From Crambe crambe (Eukaryota > Porifera > Demospongiae > Poecilosclerida > Crambeidae), in assembly GCA_963924555.1 (NCBI GenBank), contig OZ004584.1, positions 2,727,001 through 2,791,000 on the forward strand: a stretch of DNA of 64,000 nucleotides, read 5' to 3'. The translations under genes and the position numbers were made by a program. Shown in pieces: positions 1 through 11,641 of the stretch (positions are counted from its first letter, which is position 1; each line of letters begins with the position of its first letter). The notes below the pieces were generated by a model that was not told the origin of the DNA, did not search any database, and was given only the letters and a program-made list of their open reading frames with translations.

Positions 1-26
1 TAGCTAGTAGCTAATGTCGTACATAC

Positions 27-1410
27 CTCAGAGTTAGTAACTGCCAAGACATAGTCCAGTCCTTTATGCCACTGCAGCATATCCACTTGGACAGAAATTA
101 TTTGCACATCGAATGCATTATTAATGTTGAGAGTTTCACTGGCATTGGAAATGATGAACTAAAAGGGAATTTAACTTATTGTAGTAACAAGTCACCTGGA
201 AAAATAACTCACCTTTCCAGTTAAATTTCCCAGACTAGGACTATCAGAAGCATAGGCCACCACCATCAAAGAGAAGCCATCCACTTTAAGAGGCACTGAA
301 GCTGTTATTATCAGTCCGATATTAACTATAACTGATGCATCGACTTGTGGAATAGCATCTGAAGCACCACTATTATCAAGTGCTATGTCAAAAGTCGAGT
401 TAAAGTTACAGAATCCTACAGCCTGCAAATTTAAGAAAATGATAGCTAATATAAATTATTGAATCTTCATACCTGAAAGTTCCTGTCACACCCACGCCTG
501 TCCCTACTCCATGCTGGTTGAATAGCTCCGTTGCCAGCTCGGCATTTGTTATATCTCCTCTCCATAGTGCTGTCTATATCAGCCACTCTAATAGCACAAA
601 CCTGATTACTTAATCTGCTGTTCCTACGACACTTTGACAATATGATGCTTGCTCCCGAATAACCAGCAAAGTCTTCTACAGTGACAAACCACATATCTTA
701 TCGTCATCATCACCAGATATCAGACCCCCACAGACAAAGTTTTCCTCGTAGAGCACATCAAAAGAACACAATCCGGTGCAACTGGTCACATGACACACCC
801 TCATGACTCTGAGGGCACTAGGACTGGAATGATCAAGTACAACGAAATACGAATACTCTCCACTTGTAAATCCATCAAAAACTAATCGCTCAAATTCAGC
901 TTCAGTCGTTTGATATTCTCGAGAACGCAAGGAGTCATTCCTTTCAGAGCCATATTGCCTTAACAAGATTTCACCAAGATTGTTACTACTTGAGACAGGG
1001 GGAGTTACATTACACACATAATAAGTGTCTCCAGCAGTGAAGACAGCCACATGATCTCTGACACCAAGTTCAATGTCTATTGTAGCTATGACACTATTCA
1101 AGTCACTGGTGTTATAAACTGTACAGGAGATGTGAGTGCACATCACCAACCAGTCCCCACTGGAACTGAGGGAGATATCAACAGCAGGACTGGATAAATT
1201 GACAGTTTGTTGAAGGACTAGATCTCTGTTTAGCCTATAGAGTTGGTTGCCTGCAGCAACAAAAGTACTTCCCTGACTGTCCACTTGCAAGCCTGGTGTT
1301 TCTGATAAAGGTCCCCCAGGCAGGGGAAACTGCAGGGTAATGCAGTGAGATGGCAGCACTAGAACTACAACAATTACCAATGAAAGAAACAAAAAGTATA
1401 TTTTCTCCAT
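27..1410 (-). CDS. Plexin/semaphorin-like sema-domain protein, 5' four exons (partial)
   Basis: Exons, in transcription order: 1410-714, 675-473, 422-213, 158-27; the next donor is at 26 and the gene leaves the window on the left. All junctions are GT/AG and join in frame, giving 414 residues so far. Residues 1-23 are a signal peptide (hydrophobic run, then PSHC). The remainder looks like a sema beta-propeller: an early 'FVAAGNQLYRLNRDL' blade, 'GDWLVMC', 'FTSGEYSYFVV', 'RVMRVCH', and a late 'VCAIRVADIDSTMERRYNKC' segment typical of plexin/semaphorin propellers with regularly spaced cysteines. Intron 1 is only 38 nt (713-676). Known role of the family: cell-surface guidance ligand or receptor. 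I cannot say plexin or semaphorin because the PSI/IPT/GAP part is outside the window. The sema call is by motif recognition only. Confidence 0.78.
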
Positions 1411-1430
1411 TTTCTGAAAAGTACTGTCTT

Positions 1431-1590
1431 CGTTTACACACTATATATAAACTGCAGCCTTATGAATGCTAAATAGATCACTGTGACTATTGCATGGAAG
1501 CTTATTATACAAGTCATCTGGGTTGACTAACCACCATCTAAAGAATGTGTGGGCTCATTATCTAATTAAAAGAATGTGTGGGCTCACACA
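1431..1590. repeat. Upstream flank of the sema gene, duplicated at 3 kb
   Basis: The block just 5' of the sema start codon (TTTACACACTATATATA..., then ...GACTATTGCATGG) recurs at 2990-3066. The following block (GACTAACCACCAT...AAAGAATGTGTGGGCTC) recurs at 3797-3853. So an approximately 160-bp flank was copied and the second copy was split by later insertions. It contains TATATATA, which could serve as the sema gene's TATA-like element. Confidence 0.6.
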
Positions 1591-1785
1591 GAAGTGAAAC
1601 ACCAAATGACATTTTGAACAGGGATGGGGGTTTGGATATTCATGGATGCTGGGTAGAAACCATAAAAACACTAAAACAAAGACAAGAGACAGAATCTGCA
1701 CAGGCTATTTACACAAACAGCCTCTAGCCATGCAAAATTTGAATTTAAATCTTTTTTGTTTATTTAATTTTTGTAATCATAAAAA

Positions 1786-1822
1786 CCCTGAAGAAGGCTA
1801 GAGACCTAGCCGAAACGTAGGT
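1786..1822 (+). other. Hammerhead-ribozyme-like core motif
   Basis: CTGAAGA (1788-1794), a perfect 6-bp hairpin GGCTAG/AGAC/CTAGCC (1796-1811), then GAAAC (1812-1816). This is the layout of a hammerhead core (CUGAUGA, stem II, GAAA) with one change (U to A) in the first box. Such motifs occur in retroelements, especially Penelope-like ones (family knowledge). Activity is unlikely with the altered core; it probably marks an old retroelement. Confidence 0.4.
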
Positions 1823-1873
1823 TTCAAAAAGGAATTTATTAAGCTGAATATAAAAGAGAAAAATAAAAGAAAT

Positions 1874-2735
1874 ATGAGTGATGTTGTGTTAATGACATAT
1901 GACATTGTGGTTAGTGGTCAGTGCTGTTACAGTCATTACTACATACAGAAAGCAGTGAAATCAGCCACATTAATGGACACTGTGCTGGTTGGTGAGGACA
2001 CAGATCTACTCATTTTGCTGTGTTATCATGCCAGCTTGAATTCTCATAACATATTTTTTTGACCAGAGCCCAAGAAAAATACAAAGAAGCCCAAAGTGTG
2101 GAACATCAAGGCTGTCAAGGAGCAACTTGGTCCTGAAATATGCAGTACGTAACATCCTCTTTCTGCATGCAGTCCTTGGATGTGATACTACCTCACACCT
2201 CTATGGCATTGGAAAGGGCACTTCTCTCAAGAAGTTCAAATCAAGTCAACATTTTCAAGAACAAACCAAGGTGTTGCTACAGAGTCAGCTACCCCCAAGG
2301 AAATCTCTGCTGCAGGAGAACAAACACTGGTGATTTTGTATAATGGGACACCCGGGGAATCACTAGATTCTCTGCGCTATAAACCCTGCCACCAACTTCA
2401 GCTGCTGCAAAATACCACAGCCTCCGAGTTTATTTGGAGTGGAAAAGCATAGCAGTGACAAAATTAGGCCTCTAGAATGGGGATGGAAGAAGAGTGATGG
2501 AAAACTTATGCCAGTACTCACTGACTTGCCACCAGCTTCTGATGAACTCCTAAAAATGATCAGGTGTAACTGCCACACTGACTGCAGCAGTATGAGGTGC
2601 ACATGCAAGAAACACTGTGTGAAATGTTCTCCTACTTGTGGCAACTGCAGAGGGTCAGGTTGCACTAACTCAAATAATCCCATACATGAGGATGAAGACG
2701 ATAATTATAGATACTTAAATATCACTGCCATATGA
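1874..2735 (+). pseudogene. Decayed repetitive-element gene: PIN-like middle and TSO1-like CXC C-terminus
   Basis: Three readable stretches in shifting frames: 'LVGEDTDLLILLCYH' (about 1987-2030), 'FLHAVLGCDTTSHLYGIGKG' (about 2160-2219), and a cysteine-rich tail 'CNCHTDCSSMRCTCKKHC' then 'CGNCRGSGCTNS' (about 2568-2670). This order (nuclease-like EDTDxL motif, GCDTTSxxxGKGK motif, CXC zinc-binding tail) matches a high-copy protein family I recognise from invertebrate genomes, of unnamed function. At least two frameshifts separate the parts (one near 2325, another near 2390-2410), so it is not translatable as a whole. Its last codons overlap the left arm of the inverted repeat at 2716. Confidence 0.6.
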
Positions 2736-3792
2736 TTTCATTATTAAAAGTATAATTATTTTGACCAAAATTATCATCTGAATCTTATTTTGTACTAAGC
2801 TAGGGTCCATGTATTAATTATAAAAAATATGTATTCGGTTGAGGTCAATTTTCCCCATGGGATTCCTTGAGACTTTTAGTATGTTATAGAGCACATTTTT
2901 CTGTACCAGACACAAATGAGAGCAATTGTGTTGCAATTTGTTTAAGGTTGACCACTAATTTTGGTTATAATGACTGGACTAATGGGGCTTCGTTTACACA
3001 CTATATATAGTAATACTAAACTGCAGCCTTATGAATGCTAAATAGATCACTGTGACTATTGCATGGGTATACAATAGTCCAGTCATTATAACCAAAATTA
3101 GTGGTCAACCTTAAACAAATTGCAACACAATTGCTCTCATTTGTGTCTGGTACAGAAAAATGTCACTCTATATAATAGTTAGACAACGAGACCAAGGTAT
3201 CTACGGTCTATTTAGAAACCTGAGAGCCCTGGGGTGTAGCGTCCCGAGCGCAGCGAGGGCGCTACTAAGGGCCCGAAGGTTTCTAAACAGACCGTAGATC
3301 CCGTTGGTCGAGGTGTCTAACTTATTTAGACTATAGCCAATCACTGGAGTTGTTTAACTTACCTCAACACGCACTTGGAAACAATAACCATGGTTTTTAA
3401 ATGCAACAAACATGAATCAGAGCGTACCTAGAAACAATAACCGTGGCCACCGCGATGCGTTGCTAGAATTGGACCAATTGGAATGACCATCTTTACCGGA
3501 TTTACCTAGGGCAAGTGAATTCTAAGTGCTGTGAGGCGTGATTCTAAGTGCCATAAGGCGTGATTCTAAGTGAATAGAATTCACCAAATGGACCAATGAG
3601 ATTCCTTGATTGTGACTAGCTATAGTCTAAAACATACTAAAAGTCTCAAGGAATCCCATGGGGGGAAGCATAGAAAATTGACTTCAACCGAATACATATT
3701 TTTTTATAATTAATACATGGACCCTAGCTTAGTACAAAATAAGATTCAGATGATCATTTTGGTCAAAATAATTATATGACAGTGATATTCAA
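2716..3792. repeat. Inverted-repeat element with about 160-bp arms, holding nested insertions
   Basis: Left arm about 2716-2886 and right arm about 3633-3792 are reverse complements (ATCACTGYCATAT ends; shared inner block around the phrase GGGTCCATGTATTAATTA). Inside lie a second inverted repeat (2896-2985 against 3075-3164) whose loop is a copy of the sema-gene flank, and the small element at 3177-3322. The short tandem motif GTGATTCTAAGTGCC sits at about 3540-3575. Confidence 0.65.
3177..3322. mobile_element. 146-bp MITE, family 'AGTTAGACAACGAGACC', copy 1
   Basis: Terminal inverted repeats of about 55 bp (AGTTAGACAACGAGACC at the left, its complement at the right) around a GC-rich centre with GCGCTCGG-type sequence. 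A second copy at 31464-31603 shares ends and centre, which defines the family. No coding capacity. Confidence 0.8.
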
Positions 3793-5030
3793 CATTGACT
3801 AACCACCATTTAAAGAATGTGTGGGCTCGTTATCTAATTAAAAGAATGTGTGGGGAATGTGCATCTCAGATACCTTATATGTACTCACAAGGAATAATCC
3901 TCCACAACGATTCTTGGAAAGTTGTATATGCAAATCATCTGGGTCATCTGGGCTCATTATCTAAAGAATGTGCGTCTCAGATAGCTTAGTCTCAGATAGC
4001 TTATACTGTACTCATGAGCCATAACGATTCCTGGAAAGTTGAATCAACACTAGACCAGAAAAGGCATGGAGGGCCAGATAAAACCAATCAACTACAGGCA
4101 TTAGCTATACACACTCTCCTGAGGATTTCGTGGTGAGCACTTAGCATGCACATGACAAACAGTACAGTGATCCCTGGATTTTAAGCCCTGCCTTATTAGA
4201 CCACTTTCTAATGTATTGATCCTTTTATGATAGAGACCACCTGCAATATATAAGACCACTTTCCACTTTCTGCCATTCCAGGGGGTGGTCTTATAATCCA
4301 GGAACCACTTTACTAGCTAGTCTGGCCTTCCTTCCCTTCCCCCACCCACCAATAAAAGGAAGGTAAAGGGTCGGCGATGCCAGACTAGCATCAAAGGGAA
4401 AGCAATAGCTACAACAATTGTAGGCTCAAGGTCATTATAATGCCTGACCGGTTATAAAAGCGGTGTACTGATTTACTGTATCACCACTTTCTCGGCCTAT
4501 AACTTCCCTCTACCTCCAAGTAAGGGGGGGGGGGGGGGGGGGGGGGAGTTAGCTAGTGGATTGTGAAGAAGTGGTCATTATCTACTCATAATCTCTCATA
4601 TCAAAAAATGCAAAACATCAGTGGGCTTGGTTTAGGGTGCGGTTAGGCAAAGTGGGCATGGCCATAAAAATTTTTTCCACACACAAGTGCAGATATCCTT
4701 CAGCCACCCCTTTTCTAAAATCCTGGCTACAGCCATGTGACATGTTCAGTTGCTTCTATTAGAAAACCCTGAATTATTACTTAACACTTGCTAATAATCA
4801 TGCATTTTGATACTACCTATAAAAAAATTTTTAATCATGAATAAGCTTGTAGCTAGCTAGCTAGCTAAGTTTAAAATCTTATTACTTCATGGCCAGTACT
4901 AAGCTGCACAAATTTCATTATATGGCTACTGCTATAATAGCTGTAGGCAAAGTTATGAACAACCTCTCTGGCATTTATTGTAAGCTAGCACTCCTACTAT
5001 AATTATTAGTTACTAGGTAAGATCAAGTTA
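3793..5030. other. Intergenic stretch with repeat debris
   Basis: Holds partial copies of the 1.5-kb flank (to about 3990), an inverted-repeat relic at about 4158-4312 (CAGTGATCCCTGGATT against AATCCAGGAACCACTT), and a run of 23 G at 4524-4546. The remainder is the 3' flank of the first P450. No gene seen. Confidence 0.6.
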
Positions 5031-8000
5031 CTAAGAAGTCAACACAGGAAGCAGAGTACAGGGGAGGTCTTTGGGCTGAAGTGTTGTCCTCTGCACTGCT
5101 ACGAGTTGGAAATCCTCAGCAAAGGAAATCTTGTAAGTTTGAATGAGTCTCGTCAATAAGATCTTTGCTTCAGTCTATAGGGGTGTGGAAAAAGCATTGC
5201 TAATTAGCTATAAAAGCCAGTAACTATTACAGTCAGCTAGCATGGATAAGTGAAATTTTATAATTTTAGCTAACAAAATTATAGTCACAGGACTTCATTA
5301 TGTAGTTATGCATGCATGGATTAGCTATACGTATGAATAACTAATTGTAGCCCAACCCACAATGATATTATAATTGAAACTACATCCTATAGCTACTACA
5401 GTATAACCCAATCAAATCATTTCCTGACAAGCCTATGGCTATATAATTATGTATACACACTAATTTTTTAAGCCCAAAGGAAATGTCAAAGTCCACTTAA
5501 TATGCAGCACATGCACTGGATCCAGGTACGGCCACATTCACTGATGTTCCCAAATTGTGAGCATTAGTGGGTGTGGTTCTATAATTATTTGGCTGCTACA
5601 TTTGAGAAAACGTCCTAACTTGTTATTATTTATTATTTTTACCATTGCAAAAATTTGTCCAATGCAAGATCGGTGACCAACTCCAAACGGATAGAACACG
5701 AATGAACTCGGTCTACATGAGCATAGTAGCATGATGTAGTTAACACATGATAATTATACTAGCCTCATATTCAGGCCAGCTTTTTTCACGGAACTTATAA
5801 AAGTAGGCCTGGGTATAATAACTACGATTACTTTTTATTTCCAGGACCAAACCGGCTGGGATTGAAAGTGTCAGGATCTTCAAAGTACTGTGACATCCGA
5901 CACATGGTAGCCGTTGACATCTAGTCATAGTTTTGATTCGTAAGGAGAATAGATAATTAAGTGTGCCTACCATAATCTGTGAGTTGGCAGGGATTGAGTA
6001 GCCCCCTAGATTTGATTTTGAGTGCAAAGTTCTAAAGAGTCCAAAAACAGGTGGGTAGAGACGAAGAGCTTCATTTAGAACCTGCAAGTATCAATGCAGT
6101 TATTCCTACGTATAATAGGGGTGAGCACCCTACATGTGTGGTTTATTTTTATGATGACTTTGGGTAGACTGCTTGCCCGGGTGCATACCACACAATACTT
6201 AGTAGTATACAGCTACTTATAGCTAATGAAAGTTATAGGAACAGTGTACCTGTTCTGTGTATTGCAACTTCTCCAGGTCCTCGGCTGTTACATAAGTTCT
6301 ATCTCCAAGTACATCATTCACTTCTGTAACTAATCTTTAACACAAGTGATATTAGGAACCAAGATCATCAATCATTCAGCTTTAGATACCTTTGCAAGGA
6401 ACCAGGGTGCTCATAGAGGAGATAAGTGGCAAAAGATAAAAGGGAAGAAGTCGTTTCTGTTCCTATTGATCATAAAAAAAAACAAGGTACGTAGATAGGG
6501 AGTCTGTCCTCTCTTTACAAGTGATCATGACACATCACAATAAGAGGTGTATGAGGTATCTAAACCGACTGATAACTACGTCACGCTAATGAGTGTTAAG
6601 CTCTTCAGCATGATGGAAGGCTTAGCTACGTAGAAGAGTAGAATAGCTATCTGTGGGTATTTTACCTGCAACATAATAGGTACAAAAATCATCAATCAGA
6701 ATCTCAACACTGACAGTCTCAGTATTTGAAGCTGTGTGAGGGGAAGAAGAAAAAACAAACAGAAACATAAACAGTAAGTCCATAACAACATCAAGACTAT
6801 GATATTACCAGCCACTCTTAGGATGTGTGTTAGTATATCGTTAGGAGCCTGTTCCCCATTCTCAATGATCTTGATCCTCTTCATGATGCAGTCCCTCCCT
6901 ATCTTCCTCATAGCCCTCACTGCTTCTTGGTAACCTCTAGCCTCAAATGGATGCAGGTACTATGCATAACACAAGCATGCAATTATATTACATGATGGAT
7001 GTTTTGTGTTTGACTTGCCCAGTAAATAGTACAGGTATACTGTGCGTATAATACAGTGGAACTCTGAAGGACAAGTACCATCATATAACTCTAAATACAT
7101 TCAAAAGAGAATGACCTCTTTGCAAAAGACATGCAGGGTCCCAAAATGTGGCCATTGTTCAGAGGTTCTATGTATTATATTTTCCCTACATGCACATGAT
7201 TGCATTGGACCACGTACACCCTAATACGTAGGCAATGGTTTATAGCTAGCTATACAAACATACTTGATTAAAAGGTGGATAGACAGCGTCAAGTGAAAAC
7301 TGAATACCCATCAGAGCCTTTTTCGTAATATAGACCAGAATGTTCTCACTTCCATCAACTGGTGAGGCTATATCTAATGACTTGGCATCCCACATCTTGG
7401 AGAAGTCAGTGCCAAATCCAGCCTGAGAAGAAGGAGAGAAGTGATGTCAATGTTGTGAGTCTGCATGCATGGGATCATTCTACCCCACAGTGTTGTGCAT
7501 TATACTGCAAGGAATCAAGGAACATGTTTGCATGATAATTATGTACAGGGGGAAAATGAAAATCTTTATTGGACAGCTTATAATAATAACTATCAAATTC
7601 ACATTATAAATTTAATGCAAGGTAGCCATGATTAGCTAGCTAATTGAATGGTCTAGCCAAACCCTTAGCATCAACCACATGATAAAGTCATGATAATGTT
7701 GCTCAGTGTAACTGCATACAGTTTTCCAGGGGCAGATCCAGGGTAGGGGTCTAGGGGGTCCAGACCCCCCTTTTTTATTTTGAAGTTGCATTTGTTGACA
7801 ATTGTTAATAGGTTTATAATGCAGCACAAAAGACAATTATTCCACTTTTTTTTGATTATTGCGTTTTGTTCTCTAAAGGGATTCTAATTTAACTAATTTT
7901 TTGCTTCCACAGGCGGGGCATGTTGGACCCCTCCCTTTCAAAATTGCTGGATCTGCCCCTATTTTCAGTGACTAGGTATAGCCTGCTCCTAACTAAAGTC

Positions 8001-11000
8001 TATTCGCGTTCACCTTGCCATTCTTATATCCGCGATAACTTGCTCAATTCTTGACCAATTTCAAAATTCTCGAGTAAGTTAGCTAGCTTATGCGAGTAAC
8101 TGCTGGTTAAAACTAAGAAATAGAATAGTTCAGCTAACTAGAAAACTGAATCACAGAATCTTTTAGCTAATAGAATCAATGAGAAGTCACATTTTCAGGT
8201 TTAACTCATGCACTTGAATCACTGCTAAACTTCCCGACAGTTTAACTCATACAGAACATACAGAATAATCATTGCTAAACCCTCCAGGAGTTGCTGGGAT
8301 CAGGGAAGGAAGGAGCAGGCTTGAGATGTCAGCTGAACCACCCTACCTCTCTGGGGCTTGTCCAGTAGAATAGGGCAGAAGTCCAGGGCGAGTCATGGCA
8401 GGCATGAGAGAAAGTCACACAAAAAATAATGACGAGAAAAGAATTAGATTTAAACTGACAACACGTGGCTTGGCTCCAATTACCCGTGCATACCTCTAGC
8501 CATAACTATGTGGCTAATTGGATTAATATGCGTGCTTACTATACCACAGCTACTTCTGGGGGCAAGGTGAACGCGAATAGACTTTACCCTGATCAGTTAT
8601 ATAGATATTATACTCGACTGATAACATCCAAAGTGAAGTCCATGATGTGGTTGTTGAGGGGAACGACAGTCTTTCCATCTGCAAGAGGCTCCATCTTTTT
8701 AAGGAAGTCGTCAGCACTCACATTAAAGGAGGACACCAAAGTCTTCAAGTAACTTTCATAAAGAAAAATTAAAGTCAGAGATGAAAAATAACATGCAATT
8801 CTTAGTGTTTTCTATGTGATTATGCTTATATTTCTAATTATCTCTGATCATTTATTAGTTTCAAAAAATATATACTCAAGCCAAAATTATAGATTCAGTT
8901 GAAACCATTGTATGTTAGTAGCTAAAGGATAACCTTCTGCCGGAGTTTGTGGTGAAAAGTCATACTGGTACGATAACTCCACTCACCTCTTTTTAAAGGC
9001 AGGGTCATAGATTTTTCTCCTCGGCTTCCACAAATTATGGTCTATTTCGGTAACCAATCCATCACCTAAAAATCTAAACGATAATCATACATAATAGCTA
9101 TAAGATATCTTAATTCAAATGAATTGTAGCTATCTATGTATTGTACCTCTCTCCAAATACTGTATGGATGAAATTAGCAACATCACGAGGTTTGCTATTC
9201 TTGGTGTTCATTATAATTGTCTGTAATGAGTTAAAATTTTGTTTATGCTTGTTTGAATATGCCCTGGCTTTTGTCCACATCTGTGGATTATTATTACAGT
9301 GGAACCTCTCTTAGTGAACTGTCTATGTATAGCAAAAAATAAAAATAAAAAACCCTTCATATTAGGGACATTTTTTCAAGGAATCAAAGCATCTACTGCT
9401 AATATAAATTGAACCTCTGTGTAGATTGGAACTCTCTCTATATATTAGGGAAGTCCCAAAGTGTTCACTAGGTTCCACTGTAGTCTGAGTAGTTCAGCCC
9501 TCATTCCATAAGTGGGTATGGCTGATTTGTAGACCCATGCCATGGTGAAATTAATAGGAATCAGAGAGTGCGGTAGCACTCTCTATGTAGGCTTGACACG
9601 CAAAACACCCACGCTCATTAATAATAATAATAATATAATAATAATCTTCTTCTTGACAGCCATAACTCCCAACTGCTTCATCCTATATCTACGATCTTGG
9701 TACCATATTGAAGCTCTACACCTCAGATAAGGAATGGTATTGTTCAAATTGAAGTAAAGCTCAAGTCCTAACTGTCAATTGCCATTCGAGTGCCTTCATG
9801 GACGACTCAAATTCTCAAATGCTTCACGGAATTCGTAGACAGCACAGTTAGTTTATACACTTCATAGATGCTATGTAGACGTTTCGTAGACAACATTAGA
9901 ATGTTAGAACGCTTCGTAGACACAGGAGAAAAAAACTGTCCTGGTAAAATAATTTGGTAAAGGGTCATTCTTGAATCCTTAACCACGCCCCTTGAAAAAA
10001 GTGTGCAAACAAGTGAGAGTAAAAATATTTCTTCTAAATGAAAGAGTGATGTAGGCTGGAGTACATGACTGTACAGAAAATAAGGTGCTGGCTATGCTCT
10101 GCTAACTGTCACAGAATTGACAAACCCATTTGTCACTGTGCTCTGCTAACTGTCATAAAATTGACATAAACCCTACATCGCTGCAAGGTGTAGCCAAAAA
10201 GGATAATATGGCAGCAGCGATGTAGGGTTTATGTCAATTTTATGATAGTTAGCAGAGCACAGTGACAAATGCAGTTCATGAAGCGATGTAGGGTTTGTCA
10301 ATTCTGTGACAGTTAGCAGAGCATAGCCAGCACCTTATTTCCGTACTTTTTATAGTCATATACTCCAGCCTACATCACTCTTTCATTTAGAAGACGTGTT
10401 TTTACTCTCACTTGTATTTTATAGGGATGATCTATCTTATACATGATAATGGTAATGTACAAGCTTGTCACAACAGGAACACACCTTGATAACCTCTGGG
10501 TCCAAGGTAACAATTCGAGAAACATGGAAGAAAAAAACTACAAATGTAGTTGTTTTCAAATCTTCAGCCCTAAAAAATTAATGATAATCCAAACTTCAAT
10601 ATGCGTAAACATGATTATTATAATGATAAAATTTCTGTCCCAAGATTACATTCATACATGCTGACATGTATACAAAAGGCTATAGTTGGTTGTTTCAAAT
10701 TCTTCATACAAAGTCCACTTACCAGTAATTTATCAATGTAGCAAGAGAAGGTTCTGGATTTCCAGTCACTTTTTTCAGATGTGTATAGTCTGCCATATGG
10801 CCAGAGTAAAAGCTGAAATCATCAAGAGAAAAATTAATATCTACATCAGGAAGAAACTCAGCTAGCTACATATGTAGCTATAGCTAATTCATTGAATACC
10901 AGACAAGATGGTTTCCCTTGTGTTATTCTACAGAATAACATCCTCCTACTTCAAAGGTGGTCTCTGTACCTTGGCCTATTTTTATTATGGCCTGAAAACG

Positions 11001-11266
11001 AGGTGGTAGCTATCATCACACAAATAGATTCCAGCTAATTAGCTAATGATATTCATTGCCTATGAATTATTATTATACAAGGGCTGGGAAGAGTTAGTCA
11101 CACAATTCACCATCACTGAATACCTTGATCGCTTTGGAGAAGGGATGTGGGAGTACTTGTAATGGATGTAGCTTAGATAGACAGTGTACATAACGAAGAT
11201 GGAAACTGCTAGAATAACCAGTCCTCCTCCAAAAAAGCCAGCCAATAGTAACACAGACATCAACAT
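5031..11266 (-). CDS. CYP46A1-like: Cytochrome P450, CYP46A-like, copy 1 (complete, 15 exons, 521 aa)
   Basis: Exons: 11266-11124, 10812-10723, 10569-10485, 9220-9147, 9073-8987, 8752-8614, 7422-7264, 6959-6809, 6731-6666, 6462-6390, 6334-6250, 6081-5971, 5920-5832, 5712-5643, 5174-5031. Every intron is GT-AG and phases are kept, summing to 1566 nt. Features: N-terminal membrane anchor (residues about 5-30) then YSHIPSPKRS and 'FYSGHM'; 'VFGERFLGDGLV'; I-helix AGTETTS (331-337); ExxR E388-R391 in 'NEALRLYPP'; 'FEDPDTFNPSRFGPG'; heme loop 'FGVGHRSCIG' with Cys467. The start, the FGER and FNPxRFGPG segments and the 15-exon layout fit CYP46A (cholesterol 24-hydroxylase, ER membrane); the substrate in this organism is unknown. 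Closest relative is the copy at 21.6-28.5 kb, including intron sequence. Introns carry several MITEs. Confidence 0.95.
7045..7175. mobile_element. Relic of the 'ACAGTGGAACCTCT' MITE family in P450 copy 1 intron 7
   Basis: Starts TACAGTGGAACTCTGAAGGAC and ends near GTTCAGAGGTTCT, the usual ends of this family, with internal AAAAGAGAATGACCTC and GGGTCCCAAAATGTGG phrases seen in other copies. It is degraded and non-coding. Confidence 0.55.
7727..7961. mobile_element. 235-bp MITE with CAGGGGCAGATCCAG ends
   Basis: CAGGGGCAGATCCAG at the left and CTGGATCTGCCCCTA at the right form inverted ends, followed inward by GGGGTCCAGACCCCCC and matching GTTGGACCCCTCCC. hAT-like by its CAGGGG...CCCCT ends (inference). 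Lies in intron 6 of P450 copy 1. Confidence 0.7.
9295..9482. mobile_element. 188-bp MITE, 'TACAGTGGAACCTCTC' family, well-preserved copy
   Basis: TACAGTGGAACCTCTCTTAG at the left and CTAGGTTCCACTGTA at the right are inverted ends. Related pieces occur at 7045, 24279, 25840/26950, 27328, 31860, 39600, 42760, 48025, 60193, 61265 and 63085, so this is the commonest element here. Flanking intron sequence matches P450 copy 2, where the same insertion has been split by about 1 kb of extra DNA. Confidence 0.75.
9563..9584. repeat. 22-bp palindrome AGAGAGTGCGGTAGCACTCTCT
   Basis: Near-perfect dyad followed by ATGTAGG. The same palindrome, with small changes, recurs at 17964-17985, 36149-36170 and 44913-44934, with partial copies near 44968 and 61257. 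All are next to CATCCCTAC/GTAGGGATG words, so it is probably the tip of a mobile element. Confidence 0.6.
10009..10415. mobile_element. Foldback element, 407 bp, ACAAGTGAGAGTAAAAA ends
   Basis: Almost the whole element is an inverted repeat: ACAAGTGAGAGTAAAAA... at the left against ...TTTTTACTCTCACTTGT at the right, with arms of nearly 190 bp containing internal sub-repeats of GCTCTGCTAACTGTCA. Non-coding. Same end sequence as the elements at 16958-17266 and 44006-44328. Sits in intron 3 of P450 copy 1. Confidence 0.8.
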
Positions 11267-11641
11267 TGTAACCTTTGTATTATAATAATTGGGAAGGATT
11301 ATGAGTTAGCTCCTCAGGTTATAGATAGCTTGGTTGTAAGAAGGTTTGGGGAATAGCATGGTTTATACACGACTACATGATCAACTGTTGTTTCTCATCA
11401 GCTCAATTTCAGTGGGGGAGGGAGGAAGAACATTACTAGGGTGTGGCTCCAATTTTTTTCAAAAAATGGGCTTCTACTTAATGGTGAGCTAGCTTGCTAT
11501 AACTACTCTACTGCTAGCTACTTTGTGCATACGATACCTTTATCGTTGGTTTGGGCAGGTAAAACGGCCTTACAAAATCATTACAGTCAGCATTTTTTTT
11601 TTTTTTTTTTACAGATTGCTACACCCACACCATAGATTGTA

